A stretch of 64,000 bases of DNA, taken from Maratus speciosus. Taxonomy: Eukaryota; Arthropoda; Arachnida; Araneae; Salticidae. The notes beneath the pieces are model-generated. The model did no database searches and was not told the DNA's origin. It was given only the letters and a program-made list of their open reading frames with translations. Where the stretch lies: positions 512,291,100 through 512,355,099 of the forward strand of contig OZ010792.1 of assembly GCA_963932465.1 (NCBI GenBank). Reading direction: 5' to 3'. Positions 13,150-25,071 of this stretch are shown piece after piece. Position 1 is the stretch's first letter, and every line of letters starts with the position of its first letter. The position numbers and the translations under genes were made by a program.

Positions 13150-14095
13150 ATGAGCTAGCAGGTCAGCGCACGTGCCCTCCTTCCACCCACTGAAGGTTGT
13201 GAAATTTTTTTACGCCACATAAGAAGCTCACCCTTCTATACTTAACTCACCGAATTAAGCAAATTAAACAAGCAACTATGAACAAAATATCTGGCTAAAA
13301 ATCATTCTGTTAGAGATAATGACATATATTTTACTAATTTAAAAACAAAAGAATATTTTTTTACAAAAGTTACTTTATTTATTTATTTTTTTTTATAGAC
13401 GACATAATTTAATAATATTAATCAGTGGTTAATTACTACAGATTAAAGTTTGTCAATTATTTACTATTTGTCAATTAAAAATATTCACCAATTATTTGGA
13501 GTTATCCACGTACCAATAGTGTCAATTAAGTACTATTTTAATTAAATCTAAGCGAATTATTAAGCATGATTATATTTACATCATAATACTTTCGTCTCCA
13601 TTAAAAATATATTTTCGAAAAATTTTCATCAACCAGCAAATCCCCCCCCCCTCCCCCCACACCGTATGAAACATCCTTTCATGTCGCATAAAAAATTACA
13701 TCATTCTACAATTATTGCTCCGAATTAAACAAGCAACTGTGTTCAAAAGACTTACCTAAAGAATTTGTTACAGCCAGTGACACATATTTTAATATTTTAA
13801 ACAAAATTTAATATTTGTTCACAAAATTTATTAAAAAAAGAGTAAATTTTCTTTTAAAGACGGCATTAGTAAAATAGTATTAATCAATCATTTACTAACC
13901 GCAGTCAATTAGTCAATTATTTACTACTTGTCAATAATAATCATCAATTACTATCCATAACTAATAATAGCGTCAATTAATTACTATTTTAAATAACAAT
14001 AGCAAATGATTAAGCATGAACTTCTCGAAACCATAACGATTTCATCCCTATTGCTTAAAACATCCTTTCGAAAAATTGTCATTGTCCTTCAAACG
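13150..14095. repeat. Diverged tandem duplication of a roughly 470-bp unit
   Basis: Unit 1 (about 13,150-13,640) and unit 2 (about 13,645-14,095) share AAACAAGCAACTRTG, GACRYATATTTTA, GTCAATTATTTACTA, a phrase ending GCGTCAATTAA.TACTATTTTAA, GATTAAGCATGA and TTTCGAAAAATT. A poly-C tract (13,641-13,658) marks the junction. The units are non-coding and rich in TCAATTA words. Confidence 0.6.
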
Positions 14096-14430
14096 CTTCA
14101 ATAACATTATACACTTTGTCAGGCAATTCATTGAATAATAGAGTAACCACCCAGGACATCTTAGTTCGAGATTAAGTTACTCGGGTTGAGTGTGTAAAAT
14201 TTCAAAACGAGTAACACCCGAGTTACTCTAAATAATGATAATTTGCTCCCACAAACTTTTCTTTCTAAAAAATTCAAATTTAATTCGAATGAAATATTTT
14301 TGGTGTTCATATGTATATTTTGCATATCTTAACATTCTATAACAATATTTAAATGATATTCATAAAATGTCGGTGGGTATTCCAAACGTCGGTAAAAAGT
14401 TTAGTTATTGACGAGGGCGGGTAGGACGGT

Positions 14431-17400
14431 ATGTGTGTGTGTGTGTGTGTGTAAATTGAGTAATATTTAACTTATATTTTGAAAGATTAGTTTTATATAG
14501 AAATTAAAGACGGAGACAAAAAAATAAAAATCTAAGAAGACTGATTCACATCATCTTCAAATAATATATTTTTTATCTTTTCTAAATTTACTGTAAAGTT
14601 ACTATGAAATAAGTTGCTTTTTTATGTTATTAGAAACTTTACAATTTATTTTATATCCAATGAAATATGAAGTATAAAAAATGTAGTATCTTAAAGTATT
14701 CAAAATCCTGCAATACTTTCCAAAGATATTTACTTCTTTTTTTTTCTTTTTTTGCGCAAAAATTTTTTAATTTAATATTTTTATCTTGTTCTAAAAAGAA
14801 ATTCTCTATCTATTTACTAAAGTATTTTGTTTTCTAAGCAACAAATAACAAATCTTAAAACTGATACAACATTTAATAATCTATATAAATAAATATTTGG
14901 AAATTTTGAATATTTGATTTATTTGGGTAAACAAGGATAGTGGGCTTCGATATTTTCAGAAATGTTATATTTGCTATAAAGAAGTTTTAGCAAAAATATC
15001 TAGTCAATTATTTTCTAGTAAGCACAGCATGTTTTCTCTGCTAATTTTTTTATGCGACAACTATTGTATAATTAGAGTTTTCTTAGCATAACACGCTGTT
15101 TATTTAAAGGAAATTAATAAACTCACACACGATATTTTGTTAAACTATTGTATATTTTAATATGTACTGCAATTATTATTTTTTTAATTCACATTAGAAC
15201 TTATTTTTTTAATTTTGCGTTGAATTTTGATTACAAACACGGACTCCATACTGCATCAATCTAAATCTACCAAAAACTGCATGCAATATTTTCAAAGTAC
15301 ATTTATTATTAGTGTTTAATATGAGTTTCAAAGCTTAAATATTTTCCCGTTTATTTTGTATTTAAGCAGAAGTTCTTGAAATTTTTGGGTATTTATGCTA
15401 ATATTTACTTAACAAAAACTCAGTAAAAATTTATTTTCATATCATTTTAAAGTTTAGAATAAGGCCTTTCTTATGATAGTTATTAAATATCTCTAGAGTA
15501 ATTTGTTAATTTTTTATTAATTTTTAAAGAAAAGCTCCCGCTTAGTCAAAAAAAAGCTAATTTCATTTTTATTTATCATTTTCTAAAGATCTACCGGTCG
15601 TATGATTTTGAGTTTTTAACAGCTAAAAATCTGTATATTTCACATTCGTTAAAAAGAAAGATTATGAAAATATCTTAATTAGGTGTGTGTAGATGGCATT
15701 TTTAATAAATATAGAAAGCAAAATTAAACATTTGTTTTCTTTTCAAACGGGAGAAAAAGAGGGAAGGTCAGTGAGAATTGTCTCGTAACTGAAGTGGTCA
15801 ATCTAGTTTTTTCCGATGCCTACTTGAAAAGGAATCTAGAATCCGTGAGCTTTTGCCGACCTCTTCGTGGTAGCACTTAATCTGTGCATCGGAAAAAATT
15901 TTCGGGAAACAATTATGGGGACATCTGGGGCTCTACCACAAGCACATCGAGTTCCTTCCGAAGCGACAAGAACCCGAGGTCGAATTTACATATTTCCCGA
16001 AAATTTTTTCCGATACACAGATTAAGTGCTACCACGAAGAGCTCGGCAAATAGCTCACGGATTCTACCACGAACAGATCGAGTTCCTTCCGAAGCGAGAA
16101 GAACCCGAGGTCGAATTTACATGTTTCCCGAAAATTTTTTCCGATACACAGATTAAGTGCTACCACGAAGATCTCGGCAAAAGCTCACGGATTCTAGATT
16201 CCTTTTCAAGTAGGCATCGGAAAAAACTAGATTGACCACTTCAGTTACGAGACAGTTCTCACTGACCTTCCCTCTTTTTCTCCCGTTTGAAAAGAAAACA
16301 AATGTTTAATTTTGATTTCTGTGTTTATTAAAAATGCCATCTACACACACCTAATTAAGATATTTTCATAATCTTTCTTTATAACGAATGTGAAATATAC
16401 AGATTTTTAGCTGTTAAAAGCTCAAAATCATACGACCGGTAGATCTTTAGAAAATGATAAATAAAAATGAAATTAGCTTTTTTTGACTAAGCGAGAGCTT
16501 TTCTTTAAAAATTAATAAAAAATTAACAAATTACTCTAGAGATATTTAATAACTATCATAAGAAAGGCCTTATTCTAAACTTTAAAATGATATTAAAATA
16601 AATTTTTTGTGAGTTTTTGTTAAGTAAATATTAGCATAAATACCCAAAAATTTCAAGAAATTCTGCTTAAATACAAAATAAACGAGAAAATATTTAAGCT
16701 TTGAAACTCATTTTAAACACTAATAATAAATGTACTTTGAAAATATTGCATGCAGTTTTTGGTAGATTTAGATTGATGCAGTATGGAGTCCGTGTTTGTA
16801 ATGAAAATTCAACGCAAAAATTAAAAAAATAAATTCTAATGTGAATTAAAAAAATAATAATTGCAGTACATATTAAAATATAGTTTAACAAAATATCGTG
16901 TGTAAGTTTATTAATTTCCTTTAAATAAACAGCGTGTTATGCTAAGAAAACTCTAATTATACAATAGTTGTCGCATAAAAAAATTAGCAGAGAAAACATG
17001 CTGTGCTTACTAGAAAATAATTGACTAGATATTTTTGCTAAAACTTCTTTATAGTAAATATAACATTTCTGAAAATATCGAAGCCCACTATCCTTGTTTA
17101 TCCAAATAAATCAAATATTCAATATTTCCAAATATTTATTTATATAGATTATTAAATGTTGTATCAGTTTTAAGATTTGTTATTTGTTGCTTAGATAACA
17201 AAATACTTTAGTAAATAGATAGAGAATTTCTTTTTAGAACAAGATAAAAATATTAAATTAAAAAATTTTTGCGCAAAAAAAGAAAAAAAGAAGAAGTAAA
17301 TATCTTTGGAAAGTATTGCAGGATTTTGAATACTTTAAGATACTACATTTTTTATACTTCATATTTCATTGGATATAAAATAAATTGTAAAGTTTCTAAT

Positions 17401-17594
17401 AACATAAAAAGCAACTTATTTCATAGTAACTTTACAGTAAATTTAGAAAAGATAAAAAATATATTATTTGAAGATGATGTGAATCAGTCTTCTTAGATTT
17501 TTATTTTTTTGTCTCAGTCTTTAATTTCTATATAAAACTAATCTTTCAAAATATAAGTTAAATATTACTCAATCTACACACACACACACACACA
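14431..17594. repeat. 3.16-kb near-perfect palindrome with duplicated centre
   Basis: The left arm (14,431 to about 15,911) begins with a GT microsatellite, and the right arm (about 16,126 to 17,594) ends with the complementary CA microsatellite. The arms match almost base for base over about 1.47 kb, with scattered single-base differences and small indels (for example near 15,425 versus 16,605). The spacer between them consists of a tandem duplication with 131-bp spacing (CGAGTTCCTTCCGAAGCGA at 15,948 and 16,079). No coding sequence was recognised. Outside the right arm comes a poly-A tract (17,597-17,632). Confidence 0.9.
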
Positions 17595-17596
17595 AG

Positions 17597-17639
<43 letters not shown>

Positions 17640-17680
17640 TCTTTGGCGATCCTAATATTAAGCTTTATTTAATATCGAAA

Positions 17681-17717
<37 letters not shown>

Positions 17718-17756
17718 CGTTAATTTGAGCAATAATTATTTTATATTCCGAAAAAA

Positions 17757-18985
17757 TAGTTTTATAATCAAAGGCAGAAAAAAAATGAAAAGTGAAGAAG
17801 ACTGATTCAAATCATCTTCAAACAATATGTATATATATGTTTTATATATTTGAACAAGTCATTAAAATTAATACAGCAAGCGTTTAATAATAATTTTAAA
17901 AAAAGAAAAGGAAAATCTTTTGGAAATTTTGGATAATTATTTTGTTTGAGTAAACAACGATAGAGCGCACGTGGGCTTAAATATTAGCATAAATGTTATA
18001 TTTAGTATACAGAAGTTTTAGTAAAAGTATATGGTCAATTATTTTTGGGGCATATGCAGCGCTTGGTCACACTGCTAATTATTTGTGCAAGAACTATGAT
18101 ATAATTAGCTTTCTGGGTATTGCGCGTTGTTTGTTTAAAACAGATTAATAAGATTGTGCGTGATGATTTGTTAGATTATGTTTTAATAAGCATTTCAATT
18201 ACTTTTTTCAAATTAGTATTAGTTTTTGTTATTTTAAGCTAACATTTCATTTTAAAAAGATAGCGTATCACAAAGAAAAATCAATCTAAATCTACAGAAA
18301 ATTGTTTGCAGTATTTTCAAAAAAACGTTTATTATTAGTGCTAAAAATTAGTTTCAAAACTTATAGTATTTTCCCAGTTATTTTATATTTAAGTAGAATT
18401 TCTTGAAATTTTGGCGTATTTATATCCATATTTGCTTAAGAAGAACTTATAAAACTTTTCTTTTTATACCATTTAAAAAATCTAGAATAAGATCTTTCTT
18501 ATGATACTAATTAAATATTTGTAGGTTAACATGTTAATTTTTTATTAATTTTCAAAGAAAAACCCTTGCTTGGTTAAAAAAACAAATTTCATTTTTATTT
18601 TCCATTTTATAAATAACTATCCGTCATATCACTTGGAGATTTTGACAACGGAAAATCTGAACATTTCCCTCTCGTTTAAAAAAAAGATTATGAAAATATC
18701 TTAATTAGGCGTGTGTGGATGGTATTTTTACTAAACAGAGAAAACAATATCAACCGCTTTAAAATATCTCCCCAAAGACGCACTTCCGACAATATATGCT
18801 TTTCTCACTCCCGTCAATGGGGTCGGAAGTTTTCGTGTAGATCTCGATGACAGTAATCCGATGGAAGACGTTCTCGATTGTGTCGTGGTAGCATTTATTT
18901 CAGGGTCATCGGAACGCAACGTCACATCGGGAAATGCAGAAGATTTTACGAGAAAGGGGAGAATTCGATCTGTTCGTGGTAGGCC
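17757..18985. repeat. Diverged third copy of the palindrome arm and centre
   Basis: In the same orientation as the left arm, with the same order of words: GAAGACTGATTCA, TCATCTTCAAA, GTCAATTATTTT, TTCTTATGATA, TTTTTATTAATTTT, AAGATTATGAAAATATC and TTAATTAGGYGTGTGT. It is followed by centre-like words (CGTGGTAGCA, CATCGGAA, CGATCTGTTCGTGGTAG). It is clearly more diverged than the two palindrome arms are from each other. It runs directly into the dead DUF4817 mariner transposase. Confidence 0.7.
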
Positions 18986-19784
18986 TCCCGGTTACGAATG
19001 GCGATCGAAACATCTTGCAGCAGTTCTGGTAAAACCTGGTGCAAAAAAAATAAGGTAATAGCGGCCATCCAGCCTCTTTGGTAGTAGGTATGGGCCAATC
19101 AAATAATTATTAACAATACCCGCGAACAAATTCACAGAAAATCATTGTTGATAAGCATGTGGCCGCGTTGCATGTAGATTATTGGTTGCCCAAAGACGGA
19201 AATTGTGCGCATTAAATACAGCCTCGCGTGCAAATACTGCGTCATCTGTAAATAGAATATGAGAACTAAAGTCTGGCTGCAATACATGTTGCTGCAATAC
19301 TCACTGGCAAAAGTTCAACCGCAGAAGATAGTCTTCCGAATTCAAAGTTTGTACACGTTGAAAACGGAAGGGGTGAAATCGATTTTTATTTAACACTCTC
19401 CAAACGGTCGGATGACTCACACCTAATTTCTGTGCAACAGCTCTTGTACTTGATTCGGGCCTTTCACTCACAAAATTAAAAATAATATCTTCCAGGCTTG
19501 CACTGCGTACAGCTCTTTCTCGCCCAGTTTCCTGTCTGGTGACGTGGAAAGAACATGGTTCAGAAAGCTGACGGCGTAAGCGCTGAAACATTCTAGGATC
19601 AGGCATTCTTCTGCAAGGAAACTGCTCCTGATACATTCGTCTGGCGTTGCCATTTGCACGACCATACATGAAATGCATGTCGGCTTTTTCGGCATATGTA
19701 AAATCTTCCATGACGAACGATAGCACAATTAAAAATGGCGATTTCTTCTACTTGAATGTATGGTATTGAACGGCGACCAGTCAC
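18985..19784 (-). pseudogene. DUF4817-type mariner transposase, decayed
   Basis: The minus strand encodes the arthropod transposon N-terminal domain DUF4817 (ADMHFMYGRANGNARRMYQE, then RRMPDPRMFQRLRRQLSE and SFHVTRQETGRER). An HTH stretch follows (RAVAQKLGVSHPTVWRVLN). The catalytic part continues as HILFTDDAVFAREAVFNAHN, FRLWATNNLHATRPHAYQQ, FSVNLFAGIVNNYLIGPYLL and PKRLDGRYYLIF, the order seen in mariner DD-type transposases. A stop after NFCQ, another after AYQQ and a frameshift in a T run near 19,050 inactivate it. Homology ends at about 18,985, where it meets the third palindrome arm; the remaining catalytic C-terminus is missing. The DUF4817 part is related to the foldback element at 53,729-54,480. 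Confidence 0.85.
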
Positions 19785-19799
19785 CTACTGCCCTCTACC

Positions 19800-20777
19800 G
19801 CCAGTAAAATCAACCAAAAATTCCATTTCTATTTCAAAAAATTTCTATTTCTATTTCTATTTTCAATTCAAAAAATTTCGATTTCATACCAAAAATTTTC
19901 AAAAGGAATTTTATTGTTAAGTAATTATGAAATGTCAAGAAAAAGATAGCATAAAAATTTTCTGGTATGAATGAGAAATTTTGAAAATTAAAAAAGGGGC
20001 CTAATTGCCCCCATGGTGTTTTTACCTTAATGCGTCACTTGGTCCCATACATTCCTATACAATAAATGATTGTTACTGCGTGCTCTACCTACCCTTAAAG
20101 TTTGTACCATGAGTTTAGAAACACCCTTTATATATATATATCCGTGTAAGATTCTGTTGAAAACGTAAACATGCAACATTAAAAAAGAAAGATTACAATA
20201 AGGTATACGCTCAATAACAAAAATATTACAAGGATTGGAGTTTTTTCCCCATTGTCACTAAAAGCGCTGCGATCGCAATTGCATTACCATTACGCTCTAT
20301 GGAAGTGCTCTATCTTGTATGTTTATCTATGATGTATATAAACCAACATTCCGGTGACAAACACAAAATATTTTCTTCTATTTTCAAAAATGTTAAATGA
20401 TATGCGCTAGATTTAAAAATTTATTGCATATGAAAAAAAAAATATATATCCATACTTGTTCCTTCATTTTCGACGACACCTCTATCGCAACAATGACACG
20501 TGGCTTGGAAGTTTCTCGAACAAAACGAAAAGCCACGTCTGTTGAATGTTGCAGATATTTTGGAGCAGCATTTCTGAAAAAGCAATTAAATTCATTAGGT
20601 GGCGTTTAAGTCTCCCCCAGATCTCAGAAATCCTCATGGGATATGAAAAGAAGTATTTTTAAAATATTACATTTAAAAAAATTATAAATAAAAAAAAAAT
20701 TATAACATTAAAGTTGGATATTTCTTACGAATATTTTTTATTATGTCATTATTCCATAAAAAAAAAGCTACCCTTAC
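19800..20777. other. Presumed CLCA intron 5, no genes recognised
   Basis: AT-rich sequence with runs of ATTTCTATTTCTATTT-type repeats (19,824-19,880) and a TA run near 20,132. No element boundaries or further CLCA exon were recognised. Confidence 0.4.
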
Positions 20778-20914
20778 CTTCCATTTAAGAAATCTGGATT
20801 TTTCATAACTGTAAACCATGTCCCTTCTTCTTGGCACATCAGATTGTGCTTTGAAGGAGATTCGGAGTTGTGTCTGGGACCGAGGCTTACAGAACCTTCA
20901 CAAAACAAGGTTGC
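20778..20914 (-). CDS. CLCA gene, exon 5 (conserved HN-E-P-K-N-C segment)
   Basis: The exon enters in phase 0 after TTTACAG and ends in phase 2 before GTAAGG. It reads ATLFCEGSVSLGPRHNSESP and then SKHNLMC, GTWFTVM and NPDFLNGR. This matches the CLCA motif 'EFC...HN.EAP.K.N..C...STWEVI..S.DF', which lies just before the VWA domain. The two cysteines, the HN, the P.K.N and the W are all conserved. The transcript must continue to lower coordinates, but no VWA exon (a D.SGSM-type motif) was recognised between 1 and 20,777. The rest of the gene is probably beyond the left edge. Confidence 0.85.
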
Positions 20915-21889
20915 CTGTAAATTATTGGAAGCAGAAATTAATATGTTATGACGTTAAAAACAATATAAAAATAACGATGGACTATGTATAAATAACACTA
21001 ATTTAAACTTGAAATTCTTCAAAGTTGTTGACATAGATCTAATAGATACGCGGGAATTTTTTTGCTGCGTTGAACTAACTTTTGTTGCTGCAATAGCTGC
21101 AAATATAAGATAGTAAAATCTCGTTCCAACATTTGGAGCTATCGTTCAACCGGAACAGGTTCTATTGAGAAAGAATCCTGTAGCTTGTATAATATAGTAT
21201 ACATAGAATTCTTTACATGTTTTGTGGTGCTGTCATATATTTTTTTTTAACACTAAACGTCACAATCAATAACACATGCGCTTTTCCAGCAAGCTATTTA
21301 AATGCACTTCCATCACTTTATTTTTAAAAGAAAAATGCAATAAAGTTTAAAAAAATCTGGGGCGATCTAAAAAGAAAAGTTTAAATTATAATGATAATTT
21401 TTAGTAGGTGATGCAGCGAAATCCATTTCAAATAGTAAGCAGACTGTGACGTTCGCGAATGCCCTCTCTGCTCTAGCAGCGCCCCTTTTTTAGAAAGAAA
21501 AAAATCGCCAGAACTTGGAATGACTGCACCACTACAACGACTTTAGCCACTGCCAGTCGTAAAAATGGTACCAACCTTTTAATTATTTTATGTTTATTAG
21601 TGTAATCTGTTTTGTGTCAGTGCTTGATGTCATTGATGTACTTTATGTTTGTAATTAAACTGTATTAAGCAAAGAACGGTCAATTATCATGCGTCCCCCC
21701 CCCCCTTTCACATGACTCGCATATCCCGAGTTATCACACTGACCTTTCACTGAGATCAAAGCAGCTTTTTCTGAATTAGAATACGGTCGGACAGACGGAT
21801 GGCCAAATAGACAAGTTGAAATCATAAACACTTTAAAGCTATTTTAAAAAGTGACTTAAAAGCTTTTTCCAGACATAAAAATTACTCAC
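20915..21889. other. CLCA intron 4, no genes recognised
   Basis: Intron between exons 5 and 4. It contains a GC-richer patch (21,440-21,500) and a poly-C tract (21,694-21,704). Nothing else was recognised. Confidence 0.45.
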
Positions 21890-21977
21890 GGAAGGCAATA
21901 AATGTTGATCCATCACAGAGGATGTGAAAGAAGTATCGCTGCATTGTTTATCCCCTTCATTACATAAACTAGACGAC
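21890..21977 (-). CDS. CLCA gene, exon 4 (Cys-rich segment)
   Basis: A short 88-nt exon between a TTTACAG acceptor and a GTGAGT donor, entering in phase 2 and leaving in phase 0. It encodes SSSLCNEGDKQCSDTSFTSS followed by VMDQHLLPS. The position between the protease-like motif and the 'HN.EAP.K.N..C' segment, the paired cysteines and the matching phases place it in the CLCA Cys-rich region (the family has a similar 'ASIM...SI' strand here). Alone it would not be recognisable; the call rests on phase continuity and on homology of the exons on both sides. Confidence 0.75.
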
Positions 21978-22663
21978 CTGTAAATGAAATGAGAGACGTT
22001 TACACAGACAATTGTTTGTAATTAGAAAAATATAGTATTTACAAATTCAGAAATAAATAAAAACCTTTTAGTTGAAGAAAAATTCTCAAACGTTCACGTT
22101 TCAGAATTGTTCGAGATCATACAACGAAATTAATTAAATTTGACCTGTTTATATACCGCCAACAGGGATAACTTTGGCCTATTAAGGGTAACTTTGACCC
22201 AAGAGAGAAAAAGGTTTAATCTGCTATATTTTCTACATCGCTTAAGTTATCGACAAATTTTTGTTCTCAAAATATAGGTGGTAGCATTAGCTTGAGGCTA
22301 ACACCTCATTATAAGTAATTCGCCAAGTTCTTACCGTGGCAGCACAAGTCAAACAAAAGCGTGTGAAGATGAAGACGGTGAGAATTTAGCTCTTACAACT
22401 TTTGTCTGTCAAGTTGTAAATTAATTCATTTGGATCTTGGTAAGAACGTGCTATTATAACCTCATTAGTATAGATCAAGGCCTAGTGTAGGATTATGCAT
22501 TTTCTTTCCTGAGATCAAAAAGAGAAGCGTTTTTCTAAGTTGGGGTAACTTTGCTCCAACATTTGGGGTAACATTGGCCCAACCAATTATCATTTAAATT
22601 TCTGTATATACTTCATGTCAATCCATAAAAAATGTTATATTCGAAGGGAAGCTTTTTCTTATT

Positions 22664-23038
22664 GTGTTGAATTTAAAGATTGATGTTTTTGAGTTAATGT
22701 TTTTGTTTATTTTTGGTATACTTATGAATAAAATTCCATCCAGTATATTGGTTCCAACTGGACCAAACAAGAAAGCTATTGACAAAGATGACTGTAACGT
22801 TGGAAATTTTGTATTTGTGTTGTTCAATGGCAATATCTATCCCGGAAGGATTACTTTGAAATCAAAGGAGGGTTGTGTTGTTGATTGCATGGAAAAGAAG
22901 TTAAAGTGTTGGCGTTGGCCACAGCGACCGGACTCGGTGGCGTATGAATGGAATGATATTGTTGCAAAAATTAGTCCGCCTAAACTTCTGCCTAAGAGAA
23001 ACCAGTATTCAGTCCCAGACCTAGACAATCCACTTTAA
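22664..23038 (+). CDS. Transposon C-terminal domain protein, partial
   Basis: A 124-residue open frame inside element E5. It contains GNFVFVLFNGNIYPGRITLK, then EGCVVDCMEKKLKCWRWPQR, SVAYEWNDIVAKISPPK and YSVPDLDNPL. The pattern 'V.F.G..YPG.I.....G..V..M.K....W.WP...D...Y...DI...I.PP' is one I associate with the C-terminal tail of DDE-type (pogo/CENPB-like) transposon proteins in invertebrates. That association is from memory and uncertain. Residues 1-40 are unlikely to be coding in the original sense. No catalytic DDE residues are present. It is probably the remnant of the element's own transposase and not a host gene, although the frame is intact. Confidence 0.45.
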   Translation: MLNLKIDVFELMFLFIFGILMNKIPSSILVPTGPNKKAIDKDDCNVGNFVFVLFNGNIYPGRITLKSKEGCVVDCMEKKLKCWRWPQRPDSVAYEWNDIVAKISPPKLLPKRNQYSVPDLDNPL

Positions 23039-23200
23039 GCAATATTTATTAGTAATATTAGTTTCGTAATAATTTTTTTATTAAAATGTATGCTAATTTA
23101 TTGTCTTTTTACATGTTTACACTTCTTACTCTCTTTGCCCCGTCTTTTTCAATAGGGTAACATTGGTCCACATCATGTTGCAGGCCCTATAACATCCGTT

Positions 23201-23418
23201 TTAACCCCTTGAGGAGCAGTGGGATATATTTTATCCCACCTACGATTAATAAAGTTTTGCATCAGAAAAATTTTATTAAATTTTGCTTTTCTAACATTAG
23301 TGGAAAAAAAGTCGTAAAATCGCTTTTACTTATTTTGCTTTGCAATGCATTTTTTTTTAAGATTCCGGTGTGAATTCGACATTACAGAAACACAATTACT
23401 TGCCCCTTAAAGGGTTAA
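23201..23418. mobile_element. TTAA-flanked miniature element in E5
   Basis: TTAACCCCTTGAGGAGCAGTG at the left is mirrored by CTTGCCCCTTAAAGGGTTAA at the right. It is about 218 bp, non-coding and piggyBac-type by its TTAA target. It interrupts element E5 and is therefore younger. Confidence 0.65.
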
Positions 23419-24042
23419 CACATTGGCCATTGTTAACCCAATTCAAGGTAACACTGGCCATAAACTTACAAAAATACTTTTTGATAAAAAAAGAAAAATT
23501 CAATGTCGACAAGTTTACGATAATGGTGTGGTTCCACGTGTTCTTAGCAAACAAAAAAAATAACATGATATTTATTTTTTAAATAAGGTAATGGCGATGC
23601 TGAACATGTCATGAAACAGAGAAATTTGGTCCAAAGTTACCCCAGTTAACGGTATTGAAAAAAAGTACGTTAACTTGAGAAGCTGCTGCTTTTTTAAGTC
23701 AATTAAAAAAGTTAATTTCAAATTAAAGTGAATTGAATAAAATGAGAAAACGGCTCTCTGTTATAGAGAGTTGAATTATTTAACTTCAAATTACTTTTAA
23801 TTAATTAATTAATTTCACAGTTATACTTCAAATCAATTCTTAAATTTTCTTAAAAGTCTTTCTTAATTTTCTTCCTTTTCTATGGCATCAAAGAGAACAC
23901 TATTTTTGAATACCTTGGAGTTGTAAATGAGAGGATTTTTACTAGAACCGTCGCAACAACAATTCTTTGTGAAAAATAGCATTTTATGAATTTTTACTCA
24001 TAAAATACTTAAGACTTACCAAAAACTTACTTAAAAACTTAC

Positions 24043-24190
24043 CAAAATGTTTTATCCGAACAGCCAGTTGTTTTGTCTTCTTTTCCATCGGGTGTACGAT
24101 ATGTATGGGGGTATTTTTCGTCATTGTGAAATCCTCCTTCTGGAAAAACACCGTATCTGTACTCAGACCACAAACGAAGAAATTCTATTC
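24043..24190 (-). CDS. CLCA gene, exon 3 (degenerate metalloprotease site)
   Basis: The exon is bounded by TTTTTATAG and a GTAAGT donor, enters in phase 1 and leaves in phase 2. Joined to exon 2 it reads NDKGIEFLRLWSEYRYGVFP, continuing EGGFHNDEKYPHTYRTPDG and ending in GCSDKTF. The stretch W.E.RYGVF.E aligns with the CLCA sequence HEWAHLRWGVFDE. The GVF and following Glu are kept, but the catalytic HExxH positions read R-L-W-S-E. In the family this histidine pair and glutamate bind zinc and catalyse autoproteolysis, so the product is inferred to be catalytically dead. The downstream Cys (GCSD) is kept. Exon phases match both neighbours and codons are clean, so a pseudogene is less likely than a diverged family member. 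Confidence 0.85.
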
Positions 24191-25071
24191 CTATAAAAAT
24201 ATTATTTTTCAGTTATGTATAAAACTCGAATGATACAGGTAAGTTGAATTTTTCACACTAACTGCCTACTACCGCGCTAACTACCATACTATCAGTAAAC
24301 TAGAAAAATTCTACTGTCTTTTGGTAACGATAATTTAAAAAGTTGCCCGCGTGTAATTAGCATAAAGTTACTTTTTGTATATTTAGACAACGTTATAAGT
24401 GATTTTTATGGAAGACTTGTTCCGTAGAACGTTTCATAGATTGTGGTTTCGTTTTTTAATCCGAAAATCTTGTTAGCAACGTGTAAAACTTTATTAGAAT
24501 ATTCTTTTTATACGATCATTGCCGTAGTGAGGATGTGTCATCAGAGCCAGGTCAAGGGGGGTGCAGGTGGTACCCAGGCACTAGGCGACAAGCTTGTTAG
24601 GCGTTTCATAGCCACAACAAGTTTTTTCTATCGATGTGTCGATGATCGCTAAAAGACGAACAAAATTTTTAGCTACAGACAGAAAATAGGATTGAATTGC
24701 TTCTGCGCTGGATATCAAAGAGAACAGTTGTACCGCGCTCTTGAACGTAATGGACCCTAGAAGGAAATCCTAAGGAAGGGAGATTTCATGTACAGGGTAA
24801 TTCAAAAGTCCTATTGCCCCTAGGAATGTGAAACGGTGCATCAAACAGAAAGTTTACAGCACGCGTTAACCACACTACGAACTAATTCAAAAAAGACGCT
24901 CAGAATGCAATTACCTCCATCACTCCCCGCAATGTTGCGAAGACTTTCACACCAAATCTAGGGGTGCAGACAGAGGATGGCAAAAATATAAAAACACCTC
25001 TCAAAATACTTGATTAATTTACATTTTCGCTATAGCTGAATTTGTCGATGGTCCTTTCTTTTTACGTAAAT

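Larger units (their letters stand above)
22156..23652 (+). mobile_element. TA-flanked element E5 with GGGGTAACTTTGG words
   Basis: The left end CCGCCAACAGGGATAACTTT is mirrored by the right end, whose complement reads CCGTTAACTGGGGTAACTTT. TA flanks both. The word GGGGTAAC(A/T)TTGG(C/T)CC recurs at 22,188, 22,543, 22,564, 23,155 and 23,446 as well as at the ends. It carries the plus-strand frame at 22,664-23,038 and has a TTAA miniature element (23,201-23,418) inserted in it. It lies in CLCA intron 3. The architecture parallels the GGGGAGACCGGGG elements, though it lacks that head. Confidence 0.7.

Noticed and set aside
15884..16235. Two overlapping plus-strand open frames in the palindrome centre
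   Set aside because: They arise from the 131-bp tandem duplication and the inverted arm; the sequence resembles no protein.
14431..17594. Palindrome as a pure assembly artefact
   Set aside because: Arms differ by substitutions and indels and the centre is asymmetric, which a simple fold-over read would not give. Long reads are still needed.
1..20777. Search for the CLCA VWA exon (D.SGSM-type motif) on the minus strand
   Set aside because: No convincing exon was seen; the gene probably continues beyond the left edge.
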